64,000 nt of DNA, from contig NZ_ASJD01000001.1 in assembly GCF_000691165.1 (NCBI RefSeq), positions 744,001-808,000 of the forward strand, written 5' to 3'. Positions 48,338 to 58,510 of this stretch are shown here, piece by piece. The position numbers and the translations under genes were made by a program. The notes beneath the pieces were generated by a model. It was given only the letters and a program-made list of their open reading frames with translations, made no database searches and was not told the origin of the DNA. The first letter of the stretch is position 1. The number at the start of each line of letters is the position of its first letter. Source of the DNA: Bacillus safensis FO-36b (GTDB taxonomy: Bacteria; Bacillota; Bacilli; Bacillales; Bacillaceae).

Positions 48338-50254
48338 TTGAAATTCATCAAATTTAATGACAGCAGAATCGATTCATTTTTATTTATGGAATTAACGGAT
48401 TTAGCCAAAACGTTAGCAAAAAGTGATGATGTCGAGCTTGAATACGGTGTGCAGTCCTACTATGAACCGTTTGAAAAGAAAATTTTCATCAGTCATTTTT
48501 GGGATGATCGTAAACAAGAAGATATGCTAGCAGGGCTGAAAAGTGATGTGTTCCTTCGTGCAGTAGGCACGGTTTATAGTGATCTTACGGTATTTCAGGA
48601 GATCATTCGCTTTGCTCATACATTATCCATTCCTGATGTATGTAAACAATTGTTTATGCTGTTTGAAGATATCCGGATTGAAGAGCGGATTAAGCATGAC
48701 CGCCCAGGAACAAAAAAGGTATTTAAACGAAGAAGAGAGCTGTACCGGCGTCACTTTAAGACACAATTAACGATTAACCAAGAACGAAGTATTTTAACAG
48801 ATGCACTCTTTTGTGCGATTTATCTGAAGCTGACAGCTGATTCTCCGCTCGAAGAGATTCCGCCTCTTCATGAGCAGATCAACCCGATGATTCCGTTTAT
48901 TGAGTCAAGTCTTGAACGTGTATATGATGCGGGTTCAACTGCAGACATCGCAGCTATTGTCAAAGAATTGATGGAAGGGTTCGATGAACTGCTTGAAAAG
49001 GATATGCTGAATACGTACTTTTTCTTCCCTGAATTGGACTATGAACAAGCGGCAAAAGAACCGCTGTTCCATGACTTAAAAAGAAAACCTACATTAAGTG
49101 AGGACATCAAAGTCGACCGAGAAAAAGAAGGCGATGAAGACATTCACCAAGAGTATATGGAAGTGTGGCATCGAGAAACCGAAGCGCCATCCAAAAGCTT
49201 CCTTCAATTTGATTTAGAGCACGGCGGTAAAAGTGATCTTGGTAAGGATGCGGCAAGAGAAGGTGATGACGGAGATCAGGCACTCGGTACTGTCCAAGGC
49301 TCTGCAAAGCAAACACACCGAAAAGATTATTCAAAGCTTGAAGCGCTGGAAGAGGCTGAAGGTGAAGAAAGCGGAGCAGATGGTCATGAGAATGGAAAAG
49401 AAAACAAATATGCGTTTCCAGTCATGATTTCACCAGATCCTCCTAAGCCAGAACAAATCGATGCCTACAAGCAGCATGCGAAGGAAATTGAGCCTTATCA
49501 GAAACGCTTAAAACAAATGATCCAAAAAACACTTGAACATAAAAAATCATGGCCTAAAACAGACCTTCATGCAGGACGTCTCAGTAAAAAGCTGATTCGC
49601 TACTTTACAGAGTCTAACCCGCGTCTTTTCTATAAAAAACAGGCACCGTCTTCTCAGATTGATGCTGTTTTCACCTTATTAGTAGACTGTTCAGCGAGCA
49701 TGTTTGACAAAATGAATGAGACGAAAAAAGGCATTGTTCTCTTTCATGAAGCGTTAAAATCCGTGCAAGTCCCACATCAAATTGTTGGGTTTTGGGAAGA
49801 TACAAACGACGCAACAGAAACAAGTCAGCCAAACTACTTCAACACAGTTGTGTCGTTCAAAGATTCTCTATTTGACGCAGGGCCTTCTATTATGTCTCTT
49901 GAGCCAGAAGAGGATAACCGGGATGGCTATGCGATCCGCCAAATGACAAAGATGATTTTAAAGCGAAGAGAAGAGCAAAAGTTTCTGATTGTCTTTTCAG
50001 ACGGAGAGCCAGCTGCGTTCAGCTACGAACAAAATGGGATTGTCGATACACATGAAGCAGTTCTTGAAGCGAGGAAAAAGGGCATTGAGGTGATCAATGT
50101 GTTTTTATCCAATTCGCCGATAGAAGAAGCACAGATGAAAACCATTCAAGATATGTATGGCAAGTTCAGCATTTTTGTACCAGATGTCGATACATTGCCA
50201 GATGTTTTATATCCATTACTGAAGAAACTGCTGCATAAAAGCATTGGGGCATAA
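48338..50254 (+). CDS. yojO: VWA-domain protein YojO, partner of YojN
   Basis: 638-residue cytoplasmic protein related to NorD/CobT. The C-terminal von Willebrand A domain has the MIDAS motif LLVDCSASMFDK (DxSxS, about residue 449) and FSDGEP further on. The N-terminal ~230 residues include MLFEDIRIEERIKHDRPG, typical of the NorD/CobT start; a highly acidic Glu/Asp-rich linker (about 255-365) joins the two. The start is TTG at 48338 after GAGG. The YojN-YojO pair likely works as a metallochaperone or remodelling machine on an unknown enzyme. Confidence 0.87.
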   Translation: MKFIKFNDSRIDSFLFMELTDLAKTLAKSDDVELEYGVQSYYEPFEKKIFISHFWDDRKQEDMLAGLKSDVFLRAVGTVYSDLTVFQEIIRFAHTLSIPDVCKQLFMLFEDIRIEERIKHDRPGTKKVFKRRRELYRRHFKTQLTINQERSILTDALFCAIYLKLTADSPLEEIPPLHEQINPMIPFIESSLERVYDAGSTADIAAIVKELMEGFDELLEKDMLNTYFFFPELDYEQAAKEPLFHDLKRKPTLSEDIKVDREKEGDEDIHQEYMEVWHRETEAPSKSFLQFDLEHGGKSDLGKDAAREGDDGDQALGTVQGSAKQTHRKDYSKLEALEEAEGEESGADGHENGKENKYAFPVMISPDPPKPEQIDAYKQHAKEIEPYQKRLKQMIQKTLEHKKSWPKTDLHAGRLSKKLIRYFTESNPRLFYKKQAPSSQIDAVFTLLVDCSASMFDKMNETKKGIVLFHEALKSVQVPHQIVGFWEDTNDATETSQPNYFNTVVSFKDSLFDAGPSIMSLEPEEDNRDGYAIRQMTKMILKRREEQKFLIVFSDGEPAAFSYEQNGIVDTHEAVLEARKKGIEVINVFLSNSPIEEAQMKTIQDMYGKFSIFVPDVDTLPDVLYPLLKKLLHKSIGA

Positions 50255-50344
50255 GGTTTTGCCCCTTTCTTCAAATTATTTTTCGGAATGATTTAAATTT
50301 TTTGTTTTTCTGTGAATTTTTTATCTTTAATTGAACAAAGAATG

Positions 50345-50373
50345 TAGAAAGTAATCCAAAACAGTGGTAGAAT
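50345..50373 (+). promoter_or_regulatory. Possible sigma-A promoter of odhAB
   Basis: TAGAAA (50345-50350), 17 bp, TAGAAT (50368-50373): 4 of 6 and 5 of 6 matches, about 100 bp upstream of the odhA start. Confidence 0.4.
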
Positions 50374-50377
50374 ATTA

Positions 50378-50393
50378 TTGGAAGCGTTTTATT
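50378..50393 (+). promoter_or_regulatory. Possible cre (CcpA) site near the odhAB promoter
   Basis: TTGGAAGCGTTTTATT matches the cre consensus WTGNAARCGNWWWCAW at 14 of 16 positions, the left half perfectly. It starts just downstream of the predicted promoter. Glucose repression of the TCA cycle is established in B. subtilis; the site is a prediction. Confidence 0.4.
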
Positions 50394-50478
50394 ACATAAA
50401 TTTGGTCATTGTGTTCTGGAAGTTATATCGAGATAGTGTTCAATCACTTGATGATCAAAGTTGGGGGTAGTGTTCAAA

Positions 50479-53313
50479 ATGTTTCAAAATGATGTGAAAC
50501 AACCGTTGAGTTGGGAAGAATTTCATGGTCCGAACCTCGGCTATGTGCTCGAGCTCTACGATCAGTATGTCCAGGATCCTACTAGTGTTGATGAAGATCT
50601 AAGAGGCATATTTGATGAACTTGGTGCACCACCGAGTGAAATGAAGGAGGAAATTGGGAAAAAAGAAAATAGCGTAGTTACTTCTGAACAAATCCAAAAG
50701 ATAGCATCAGTCGTTAAACTGGCAGAAGACATCAGAACGTATGGCCATTTAAATGCTTCCGTCAATCCTCTTCGCAAAGAAAAGGAATTACAAGAGCTGT
50801 TTCCTTTAAAGGAGTACGGTTTAACAGAAGAAGATGTCAAGAATATTCCGATATCTATTATTAGTCCGGATGCACCAAAACACATTTCAAACGGCATAGA
50901 AGCCATTAACCATTTGAGAAATACGTATAAACGTACCATTTCATTTGAGTTTGATCACGTGCATGACTTCGAAGAGCGAAACTGGCTCTCAAAATCAATT
51001 GAATCTGGTGAACTATTTAAGAAAAAACCAGCAGATAAATTAGTTTCTGTTTTCAAGAGATTAACAGAAGTTGAGCAGTTCGAGCAGTTTCTTCATAAAA
51101 CATTTGTTGGGCAAAAGCGCTTCTCTATAGAAGGTTTAGACGCACTTGTCCCAGTACTTGATGAAATTATTTCAGAGTCTGTTACACAAGGGACTTCAAA
51201 TATTAACATTGGAATGGCACACAGAGGCCGTTTAAATGTATTAGCACATGTGTTAGGAAAGCCATATGAGATCATTTTCTCAGAATTCCAGCATGCGCCA
51301 AATAAAGAGCTCGTTCCATCAGAAGGCTCTATTGGCATCAGCTACGGATGGACAGGGGATGTTAAGTACCATCTTGGAGCTGACCGTCAAATCAAAGACG
51401 AAGATACAAAGAGTGCGAGAGTTACGCTTGCTAATAACCCAAGTCACTTGGAGTTCATTGATCCAATCATTGAAGGAAGCACGCGTGCCGCTCAGGAATC
51501 ACGTACTCAAAAAGGCTATCCAGTTCAAGATGTTGAAAAAGCGTTAGCCATCTTAATTCATGGGGATGCAGCATTCCCTGGAGAAGGAATTGTGGCAGAA
51601 ACATTAAATTTAAGCCAACTTGTAGGCTATCAAGTAGGCGGAACCATCCATATTATTGCCAACAATATGATCGGGTTTACAACAGAAAGCAATGAATCCC
51701 GCTCGACGAAATATGCAAGTGACCTTGCAAAAGGATTTGAGATCCCTATTGTTCACGTCAATGCAGATGATCCAGAAGCGTGTTTAGCGGCTGTTCAGCT
51801 GGCAGTAGAATACCGCAAACGCTTCAAGAAGGATTTCCTTATTGACTTGATTGGTTACCGCAGATACGGTCATAACGAAATGGATGAGCCTTCTACAACT
51901 CAGCCAATGCTGTACGATGCGGTTAGAAAGCACAAAACGGTCAAGAATATCTTTGCAGATAAACTTGTCTCAGAAGGTCTTTTGACAAAAGAGCAGCGTG
52001 AAGAAATCGAGCAGGCTGTGACGGCAAAAATAGAAGAAGCTTATAAAAAGGTGCCTTCAAAGAAAGAGCATACGATTCAAGAAATCGAGCTGCCAGAGCC
52101 TGTATCAAACGGCTTCCCAGCAGTTGATACATCAGTAGAATTTGATGTACTCAGAAAGCTGAATGAAGAATTGATCAGCTGGCCGAATGATTTCCAAGTA
52201 TTTGGTAAGCTGAAGCGGATCCTTGAAAAACGTGCAAAAGTGTTTACAGATGACCGTAAAGTAGAATGGTCACTTGGGGAAGCACTCGCATTTGCATCTA
52301 TATTAAAAGACGGTACGCCAATTCGAATGACCGGACAGGATTCAGAGCGTGGTACTTTTGCTCAAAGAAACCTTGTTCTTCACGACAGTCAAACGGGAGA
52401 TGAGTTTATTGCTCTTCATGAACTAAGTGATGCGAATGCATCGTTTACAGTTCATAACAGTCCACTGTCAGAAGGCTCAGTCATCGGGTTTGAATATGGT
52501 TATAATGTCTATTCTCCTGAAACGTTAGTGATTTGGGAAGCTCAATTCGGAGACTTCGCAAATGCGGCTCAAGTGTATTTCGATCAATTTATCTCAGCTG
52601 GCCGTGCAAAATGGGGACAAAAATCAGGTTTAGTCATGCTGCTGCCGCATGGATATGAAGGACAAGGTCCTGAGCATTCAAGTGGAAGAACAGAGCGCTT
52701 CCTGCAATCAGCTGCTGAGAATAACTGGACAGTTGCGAATCTCACAAGTGCAGCGCAATATTTCCATATTCTTAGAAGACAGGCGAAAATGCTGCTTCGT
52801 GAAGAGATTCGTCCGCTTGTCATTATGACACCGAAGAGTCTGCTTCGTAACCCGAACACATTGTCTGAAGTCCAAGAATTAACAGATGGACAGTTCCGTC
52901 CAGTTCTTGAACAGCCAGGTCTTGTACATGATCACGAAAAAGTATCGCGTCTTGTGCTATCTAGCGGGAAGGTATCCATTGATATTAGTGATCGTTTTAC
53001 TCAAATGGAAGAGCCGAAAGATTGGCTTCACGTTGCAAGAGTGGAACAGCTATATCCGTTCCCAGCCAAAGATATTAAAGGAATTTTAACAAAGCTGACA
53101 AACTTAGAAGAAATCGTATGGGTGCAAGAAGAACCGCAAAATATGGGAGCTTGGGGATACATTGAGCCATATTTACGTGAAATTGCACCTGAAAAAGTAA
53201 AAGTACGTTACATCGGCCGAAGAAGACGTTCAAGTACGGCTGAGGGTGATCCAACTGTGCATAAAAAAGAACAAGAACGAATTGTATCTGATAGCTTGAC
53301 TCGCAAAAACTAA
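50479..53313 (+). CDS. odhA: 2-oxoglutarate dehydrogenase E1 component
   Basis: TPP-dependent E1 subunit of the 2-oxoglutarate dehydrogenase complex (TCA cycle), 944 residues. It starts with the short helix that binds E2 ([22 protein letters not shown]). Substrate/TPP segments are [20 protein letters not shown] (about 260), [13 protein letters not shown] (about 322), [15 protein letters not shown] (about 362) and the Mg-TPP site near [16 protein letters not shown]. The second half has [16 protein letters not shown] and [17 protein letters not shown]. The ATG at 50479 is chosen, 11 bp after GGGGG; a TTG at 50461 is in the same frame. odhB follows after 14 bp. Confidence 0.97.
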   Translation: MFQNDVKQPLSWEEFHGPNLGYVLELYDQYVQDPTSVDEDLRGIFDELGAPPSEMKEEIGKKENSVVTSEQIQKIASVVKLAEDIRTYGHLNASVNPLRKEKELQELFPLKEYGLTEEDVKNIPISIISPDAPKHISNGIEAINHLRNTYKRTISFEFDHVHDFEERNWLSKSIESGELFKKKPADKLVSVFKRLTEVEQFEQFLHKTFVGQKRFSIEGLDALVPVLDEIISESVTQGTSNINIGMAHRGRLNVLAHVLGKPYEIIFSEFQHAPNKELVPSEGSIGISYGWTGDVKYHLGADRQIKDEDTKSARVTLANNPSHLEFIDPIIEGSTRAAQESRTQKGYPVQDVEKALAILIHGDAAFPGEGIVAETLNLSQLVGYQVGGTIHIIANNMIGFTTESNESRSTKYASDLAKGFEIPIVHVNADDPEACLAAVQLAVEYRKRFKKDFLIDLIGYRRYGHNEMDEPSTTQPMLYDAVRKHKTVKNIFADKLVSEGLLTKEQREEIEQAVTAKIEEAYKKVPSKKEHTIQEIELPEPVSNGFPAVDTSVEFDVLRKLNEELISWPNDFQVFGKLKRILEKRAKVFTDDRKVEWSLGEALAFASILKDGTPIRMTGQDSERGTFAQRNLVLHDSQTGDEFIALHELSDANASFTVHNSPLSEGSVIGFEYGYNVYSPETLVIWEAQFGDFANAAQVYFDQFISAGRAKWGQKSGLVMLLPHGYEGQGPEHSSGRTERFLQSAAENNWTVANLTSAAQYFHILRRQAKMLLREEIRPLVIMTPKSLLRNPNTLSEVQELTDGQFRPVLEQPGLVHDHEKVSRLVLSSGKVSIDISDRFTQMEEPKDWLHVARVEQLYPFPAKDIKGILTKLTNLEEIVWVQEEPQNMGAWGYIEPYLREIAPEKVKVRYIGRRRRSSTAEGDPTVHKKEQERIVSDSLTRKN

Positions 53314-53327
53314 GGGGGAAATGAAAA

Positions 53328-54584
53328 ATGGCGGAAATTAAAGTACCTGAATTAGCGGAATCAATCTCGGAAGGAACGATTGCTCAATGGCTAAAGCAGC
53401 CGGGCGATTATGTGGAGCAGGGGGAGTACCTGCTGGAACTTGAAACAGATAAAGTCAATGTCGAACTGACTGCTGAAGAATCTGGTGTATTAAAAGAAGT
53501 ACTGAAAGATTCTGGTGACACTGTACAAGTTGGAGAGGTCATCGGAACGATTGCAGCAGGTGAAGCCGGCGGAAGCGAGTCCGCAGCTCCAGCACCTGAG
53601 CAAGCTTCTGCACCAGCTTCGAAAGAAGAACCGGCAGCTGCTCAAAAAGAAGAAGCAGTGAAAGAAGAGCCGAAAGCTGGTAATGGCAGAACTATCGCTT
53701 CTCCTGCAGCTAGAAAATTAGCGAGAGAGAAGGGGTTAGACTTATCTGAGATTCCAACCGTAGATCCGCTGGGCAGGGTACGAAAGCAGGATGTCGCTTC
53801 TTATCAAAAGAATGAAGCACCTGCAAGTGCACCAAAAGCCGCGCCAAAAGCAAATGCTGCGGTGCAAACTGAACAACCAGGAAAGCCAGTTGAACGTGAA
53901 AGAATGTCACGCCGCAGACAAACAATTGCAAAACGTTTAGTTGAAGTTCAACAAACGGCTGCGATGCTGACGACATTTAATGAAGTCGATATGACAGCTG
54001 TGATGGATTTAAGAAAGCGTCGTAAAGATGCCTTCCTAGAACAAAATGATGTCAAGCTTGGCTTCATGTCCTTCTTTACAAAAGCAGTTGTAGCAGCACT
54101 GAAGAAATATCCGCTGCTTAACGCAGAAATTCAAGGTGATGAGCTTGTCTTGAAGAAATTCTATGACATCGGCATCGCTGTTGCTGCAAACGAAGGACTT
54201 GTCGTACCGGTTGTCCGTGATGCAGACAGATTGTCATTTGCGGGGATTGAAAAAGAAATTGGTCATCTTGCGAAAAAAGCAAGAGATAACAAATTGTCTC
54301 TTAATGAGTTACAGGGTGGATCATTCACGATCACAAACGGCGGAACATTTGGTTCTCTGCTATCAACTCCGATTTTAAACAGCCCGCAAGTTGGAATTTT
54401 AGGGATGCATAAAATTCAGCTTCGTCCGGTGGCGATTGATGAAGAACGTTTTGAGAACCGTCCGATGATGTATTTAGCTCTTTCTTATGACCACCGTATT
54501 GTCGATGGTAAAGAAGCAGTTGGATTCCTCGTTACGATTAAAAATCTGCTTGAAGATCCTGAACAGCTATTACTTGAAGGATAA
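53328..54584 (+). CDS. odhB: Dihydrolipoamide succinyltransferase, E2 of 2-oxoglutarate dehydrogenase
   Basis: E2 core of the complex, 418 residues. Lipoyl domain at 1-77 with the lipoylated Lys in [10 protein letters not shown] (about residue 42), an Ala/Pro/Lys-rich linker (about 80-120), an E3-binding domain ([20 protein letters not shown], about 124-143), a second linker, and a catalytic domain (about 190-418) with the His/Asp pair in [14 protein letters not shown] (about 388-395). AGGGGGAAAT precedes the ATG. The E3 subunit is not in this window and is shared with other complexes in Bacillus. Confidence 0.97.
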   Translation: MAEIKVPELAESISEGTIAQWLKQPGDYVEQGEYLLELETDKVNVELTAEESGVLKEVLKDSGDTVQVGEVIGTIAAGEAGGSESAAPAPEQASAPASKEEPAAAQKEEAVKEEPKAGNGRTIASPAARKLAREKGLDLSEIPTVDPLGRVRKQDVASYQKNEAPASAPKAAPKANAAVQTEQPGKPVERERMSRRRQTIAKRLVEVQQTAAMLTTFNEVDMTAVMDLRKRRKDAFLEQNDVKLGFMSFFTKAVVAALKKYPLLNAEIQGDELVLKKFYDIGIAVAANEGLVVPVVRDADRLSFAGIEKEIGHLAKKARDNKLSLNELQGGSFTITNGGTFGSLLSTPILNSPQVGILGMHKIQLRPVAIDEERFENRPMMYLALSYDHRIVDGKEAVGFLVTIKNLLEDPEQLLLEG

Positions 54585-54595
54585 TCTTCAATTAT

Positions 54596-54631
54596 AAAAA
54601 GCTAGCACCTGTTAAGGTGCTAGCTTTTTTT
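54596..54631. terminator. Bidirectional terminator between odhB and yocS
   Basis: AAAAAGCTAGCACC and GGTGCTAGCTTTTT form a perfect 14-bp stem with a 6-nt loop; the yocS stop lies in the 3' arm. Confidence 0.93.
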
Positions 54632-55570
54632 CTTTTCACTGTCATGTTGTCCTCGTTTTGACCAATACGTCGCAAGCCAGGAACCAGATAAATTATGCCA
54701 CACACTAAAAATCGCACTTGGTACGGCTGCGAGCGGTGAGAAGTGTGCTGTTGCTAGCGCTGCACCGAGCCCGGAGTTTTGCATGCCTACTTCGATCGAG
54801 ATCGCTCTACGAGAAGGGATATCCATTCTGCACCACTTTGCGATCAGGTAACCAAATAAGAGACCAAGTCCATTATGTAATATAACAACGGCAAATATCA
54901 GTAATCCAGATTGAAGAATCTGCTCTTTATTTGCACTGACAACCGCTGCAATGATCAACACAATTCCAGCAACAGATACAAGCGGCAATGCTTGAACTGC
55001 ATAGTTTACTTGTTTTTTGAAAAATACCTTAACGATAACACCTAGGATAATAGGAATTAGCACAACTTGGACAATCGACAAAAATAATGCCTCCGGTGAT
55101 ACAGGTAACCATGATCTTGCAAAAATATAGATAAAGAGAGGCGTTAAAAAGGGAGCAAGAAGGGTCGATATAGTTGTGACCGCTACGGATAATGCCATAT
55201 TGCCTTTTGCCAAGAAGGTCATGACATTGGATGCTGTACCGCCCGGGCAGCAGCCCACAAGAATAACGCCTACAGCAATTTCAGATGGCAGCCGTAATCC
55301 GTAAGCTAATAGAAAGGCGATCAGCGGCATGAGTGTGTACTGCGCCAAAACCCCGATTAACACATAGAGAGGTTTACGAAAAAGCTCCTTAAAATCTTCA
55401 CCAGATAACGTAAGCCCCATCCCAAACATAATGACACCTAATAAAAAAGGGATATACGGTCCAATCTGAGAAAATACGTCAGGAAAAGTAAATCCAAGAC
55501 ATGCAAAGATAATGACCCAGATTGCAAAGGTTCTTCCTGCAAATTGACTAATGGTTAAAAGAATGTTCAT
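54620..55570 (-). CDS. yocS: Bile acid:sodium symporter family transporter YocS
   Basis: 316-residue membrane protein with about nine to ten hydrophobic helices, of the BASS family. Landmarks: PYIPFLLGVIMFGMGLTLSGEDF, VGVILVGCCPGGTASNVMTFLAKGNMALSVAVT (the crossover region with the Gly-Gly-x-x-Ser-Asn Na site), and ISIEVGMQNSGLGAALATAHF. The substrate is unknown, possibly a keto acid or another organic anion. It is convergent with odhB and shares its terminator. The position next to odhAB is the same in B. subtilis. Confidence 0.9.
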   Translation of the reverse strand: MNILLTISQFAGRTFAIWVIIFACLGFTFPDVFSQIGPYIPFLLGVIMFGMGLTLSGEDFKELFRKPLYVLIGVLAQYTLMPLIAFLLAYGLRLPSEIAVGVILVGCCPGGTASNVMTFLAKGNMALSVAVTTISTLLAPFLTPLFIYIFARSWLPVSPEALFLSIVQVVLIPIILGVIVKVFFKKQVNYAVQALPLVSVAGIVLIIAAVVSANKEQILQSGLLIFAVVILHNGLGLLFGYLIAKWCRMDIPSRRAISIEVGMQNSGLGAALATAHFSPLAAVPSAIFSVWHNLSGSWLATYWSKRGQHDSEKKKS

Positions 55571-55684
55571 TCATTGCTTCATCTCACTTTCCTCACATAT
55601 CTTTCCTATTTTAAACGAATTTTCTGAAAAAACAACCCATTCTTTATAAAGGTGTTAATAATAAAATTATGTAAACTAAAAATA

Positions 55685-55712
55685 CCCCATATAAGCATTA
55701 GCCTATATGGAG
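55685..55712 (-). terminator. Possible terminator after sodF
   Basis: On the minus strand CTCCATATAGGC and GCTTATATGGGG form about 12 bp with G-U pairs around a 4-nt loop, followed by the weak tract TATTTTTA. Only moderate quality. Confidence 0.55.
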
Positions 55713-55719
55713 CATCGTT

Positions 55720-56541
55720 TTAAAAAGGGGTCCATCTCACTTGTTGTGCCTGCTTAAGCCTAGCTTCTGGCTCACGCCAGTCGACTACACTCCACCAACG
55801 ATCTACGTATTTCGCTTTTTCATTCAGATATTGAAGGTAGTAGGCGTGCTCCCATACATCAAGGGCTAGAAGGGGGATCACGTCCCATTGTGACAAAAAT
55901 TGATGGCGTTCTGCTTGTAAAATCTCTAATCGCTGAGATCTGGGCGCCCATACGAGAATGGCCCAGCCAACACCCTCTACTTGTTTGGCCGCTGCTGAAA
56001 ATTGAGATTTAAATGCATCATAGCTGTCAAACGATTGTTCAATGAGACGAAGCATTTGTCCAGTGGGCTTTCGTTTTCCTGAAGGACTCATGGAAAACCA
56101 AAAAATACAATGTAAATAGTGCCCCGCACCATTGAAGGCAAGCTCCCGTTCCCAATGCTTAATCATTTTAAAATCATTGGTTCTTCTTGCATTTTTTAAT
56201 GCAAGCTCAGCTTGGTTCAAACCATCTACATATGATTGATGATGCTTCTGGTGATGCAAATACATAATTTCTTTTGAAATAAACGGTTCTAGTGCATCAT
56301 ACCGGTAAGGGAGAGGAGGTAACTTGTGACTTCCAGCTGCTACCTCCCGCATGTCTTCTTGTGGGTTCATGTCCTCAGCAATACGTTCTGCCAGTTCGTA
56401 CCACTCTTGTTCACTGGAATGTTCATCATCCATTGAGAACCATAAATGGTCTACTTTCTGACGGATGTTGTCATCTTGAATCGCGGGTTGAATGGAGCTA
56501 AGCCACTCTTTGAGCTGCAAACGGTACTCTTCCTTATTCAT
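55720..56541 (-). CDS. sodF: Fe/Mn superoxide dismutase SodF with N-terminal extension
   Basis: Superoxide dismutase, 273 residues against ~200 for usual family members. The SOD part starts at about residue 72 (HKLPPLPYRYDALEPFISKEIMYLHHQKHHQSYVDGL, first metal His), then AGHYLHCIFWFSM (second His), and LALDVWEHAYYLQY (Asp and third His). The first ~70 residues are an acidic helical extension of the YocR/SodF type, function unknown. Its start overlaps the sqhC stop by 8 bp, so sqhC-sodF are one operon, as in B. subtilis. Confidence 0.92.
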   Translation of the reverse strand: MNKEEYRLQLKEWLSSIQPAIQDDNIRQKVDHLWFSMDDEHSSEQEWYELAERIAEDMNPQEDMREVAAGSHKLPPLPYRYDALEPFISKEIMYLHHQKHHQSYVDGLNQAELALKNARRTNDFKMIKHWERELAFNGAGHYLHCIFWFSMSPSGKRKPTGQMLRLIEQSFDSYDAFKSQFSAAAKQVEGVGWAILVWAPRSQRLEILQAERHQFLSQWDVIPLLALDVWEHAYYLQYLNEKAKYVDRWWSVVDWREPEARLKQAQQVRWTPF

Positions 56542-58408
56542 TCTTACGCCTCATTTCTTCTAAAAATGTGGAACAAGCCATCATCGGAAAGACAAATGGG
56601 TAGCTATGATAAGTGATGTAAAATTGCTTTGGCAGGCCAATGCCTACTGGATAGTGCAAGGCTTCATTCGTGTGCTGATGATGGATCAAAAATGAGATGG
56701 CTTTTAAAATCGTTTTGTCATCGGGCTTCTCATATTGTAAAAGTGCCTCTGCTGCCCAAGCCGTCTGAACCACTGTGCCAAACGGGAGGGGGACATACGT
56801 TTTTACCTCTGCACTTTTACATGATTCTCCGAAGCTGCCATCTTCTCGTTGAATCTGCTTTAAAAATCGGCATGCTTTTTGGACAGCAGGATGGGTGGAG
56901 GGGATGCCGGCAGCTTTTAGACCTGTTAATGCTGCCCACGTTCCATAAATATAGCAAACACCCCATCTGCCAAACCATGATCCATTTTTCTCTTGATGAT
57001 CTAGGAGCCACTTGACACATTGGTCTTTTTGCCTGTGAATAGGCGGTGACATGTTTTTCTCTTCAAGACCCATGAGATGAAGCACACGGCCTGTAATATC
57101 AGGAGTCGATGGATCAATTGCTGCATCCTCCGCAGATTCAAGCGGCAGATGTCGAAGCAGGAAGTGATCTTGATTTTTTTCAAAAGCGGAGAATCCGCCA
57201 TCACGGTTTTGCATGGAAAGAAGCCAATTGAATCCTCGATTCCACTGAACTGGTGCGTACGTTCGAGGAATGGCTTTTAAGACAATTTGCGTATCATCAC
57301 AATCAGGGTTATTCGTATTGATATCTGAAAAACCAAAGCCTCCCGGAGCAGCATGCCGGTTATGAATCGCCCAGTCTGCTTTCTTCATTTGCTGCCGGTT
57401 CAGTAAGTATGAGAAAGACTTTGTGATGACTGGGTCTTCTTGTTTTTTGCCAGCTTTTTGAGAAGCATAACTGACAAGTGCTGTATCCCAAACTGTGGAT
57501 GTGGAATTTTCTGCATACATTCTGCCCTGACAGTTTGTGACTAGCTTTTTCATGCCTTTGACTGCTTTTAAAATGAGATGATGTCCCGGGGAGTATCCAA
57601 GGCTCATCAGTGCATAGACCATAAAAATACTTGCACTTAAATAGCTGTACAGTGTGCCATCTTTTTCGAGGCGGTCAAACATATATCGCTTTGCTGCTTC
57701 ATATCCGAAAAAGTCCAGCCGGCTGTCGAGTGCTGTATACGATCGCATGTAAGTCAGAAAGTGATGAGTGGAACGTTCTTCTCTTGCCATAAACCAGTCA
57801 AATGGATTCTTAGACATGTTTGCATCAAGGTGTGCTAGGCTTGGAAATTTCTCATGAGAAGTATATCGTTTGTTGAGTGCAATCATCATTGGCACAAAGT
57901 GAATTCTTGCATATGCACTAAGATGATAGAAGTGAAGTGGAAAGTATGTAGGGATGAGTAAAAAGGAAAGTGGTGCATAGAAGTACGGCCAAGGGTGCAT
58001 GCCGTTGACGGCGAGCATCCACTTTGTCATAAAGTGAACGTTCTTTAATCCGCCATTTGATCGAATATATTGCGCTGCTTTTTCCATATGAGGCTCATCT
58101 TGTTGAAACCTGCCTGAAACGAGCATTCCGCAATAGCCCTGCACAGTAGCTGTTACATGTCCCGTTTGATCATGATACAAAGAAAAAGACCCATCCTCAT
58201 TTTGCTTTTCGCGTATCGCTTCTGCTAATTGATCAACGAAAGCTTGATCCGTATCGCCGACAGCCTTTAACAGCATAATCAAAAAAGCATTTGTCATCAT
58301 TGGACCTTCAAAGCAGAAAACAAAGGCGCCATCTTCTCGTTGTCTTCGCTGCATCTCTATGTGCAATTCTTCGATAAATTCATTTACTTTCAATTTAAAA
58401 TCTTGCAT
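56534..58408 (-). CDS. sqhC: Squalene-hopene cyclase family terpene cyclase (sporulenol synthase type)
   Basis: 624-residue class II triterpene/sesquarterpene cyclase. The protonating motif DCDD is in NNPDCDDTQIVLKAIP (about residue 361), and several QW repeats (Q-x-x-x-G-x-W-like, for example QKDQ-NGSWFGRWGVCYIYGTWAAL and QREDGSFGES) stabilise the barrels. In B. subtilis SqhC makes sporulenol, a spore-associated polycyclic terpenoid that protects against oxidation; the co-transcribed sodF fits that theme. The start at 58408 follows AAGGAG by 11 bp. Confidence 0.93.
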   Translation of the reverse strand: MQDFKLKVNEFIEELHIEMQRRQREDGAFVFCFEGPMMTNAFLIMLLKAVGDTDQAFVDQLAEAIREKQNEDGSFSLYHDQTGHVTATVQGYCGMLVSGRFQQDEPHMEKAAQYIRSNGGLKNVHFMTKWMLAVNGMHPWPYFYAPLSFLLIPTYFPLHFYHLSAYARIHFVPMMIALNKRYTSHEKFPSLAHLDANMSKNPFDWFMAREERSTHHFLTYMRSYTALDSRLDFFGYEAAKRYMFDRLEKDGTLYSYLSASIFMVYALMSLGYSPGHHLILKAVKGMKKLVTNCQGRMYAENSTSTVWDTALVSYASQKAGKKQEDPVITKSFSYLLNRQQMKKADWAIHNRHAAPGGFGFSDINTNNPDCDDTQIVLKAIPRTYAPVQWNRGFNWLLSMQNRDGGFSAFEKNQDHFLLRHLPLESAEDAAIDPSTPDITGRVLHLMGLEEKNMSPPIHRQKDQCVKWLLDHQEKNGSWFGRWGVCYIYGTWAALTGLKAAGIPSTHPAVQKACRFLKQIQREDGSFGESCKSAEVKTYVPLPFGTVVQTAWAAEALLQYEKPDDKTILKAISFLIHHQHTNEALHYPVGIGLPKQFYITYHSYPFVFPMMACSTFLEEMRRKNE

Positions 58409-58470
58409 ATGCGGCCATGCTCCTTCCCTTTCATACTATATTCAGGAGCCGGCCTGTCACATGCAAACAC

Positions 58471-58503
58471 AAAAAAGCCGATGACACGGTCACCGGCTTT
58501 TTT
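58471..58503. terminator. Terminator between dhaS and sqhC
   Basis: AAAAAAGCCGATGAC and GTCACCGGCTTTTTT form a 15-bp stem (one G-U or mismatch) with a 3-nt loop; it follows the dhaS stop on the minus strand. Confidence 0.9.
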
Positions 58504-58510
58504 GACGTCA

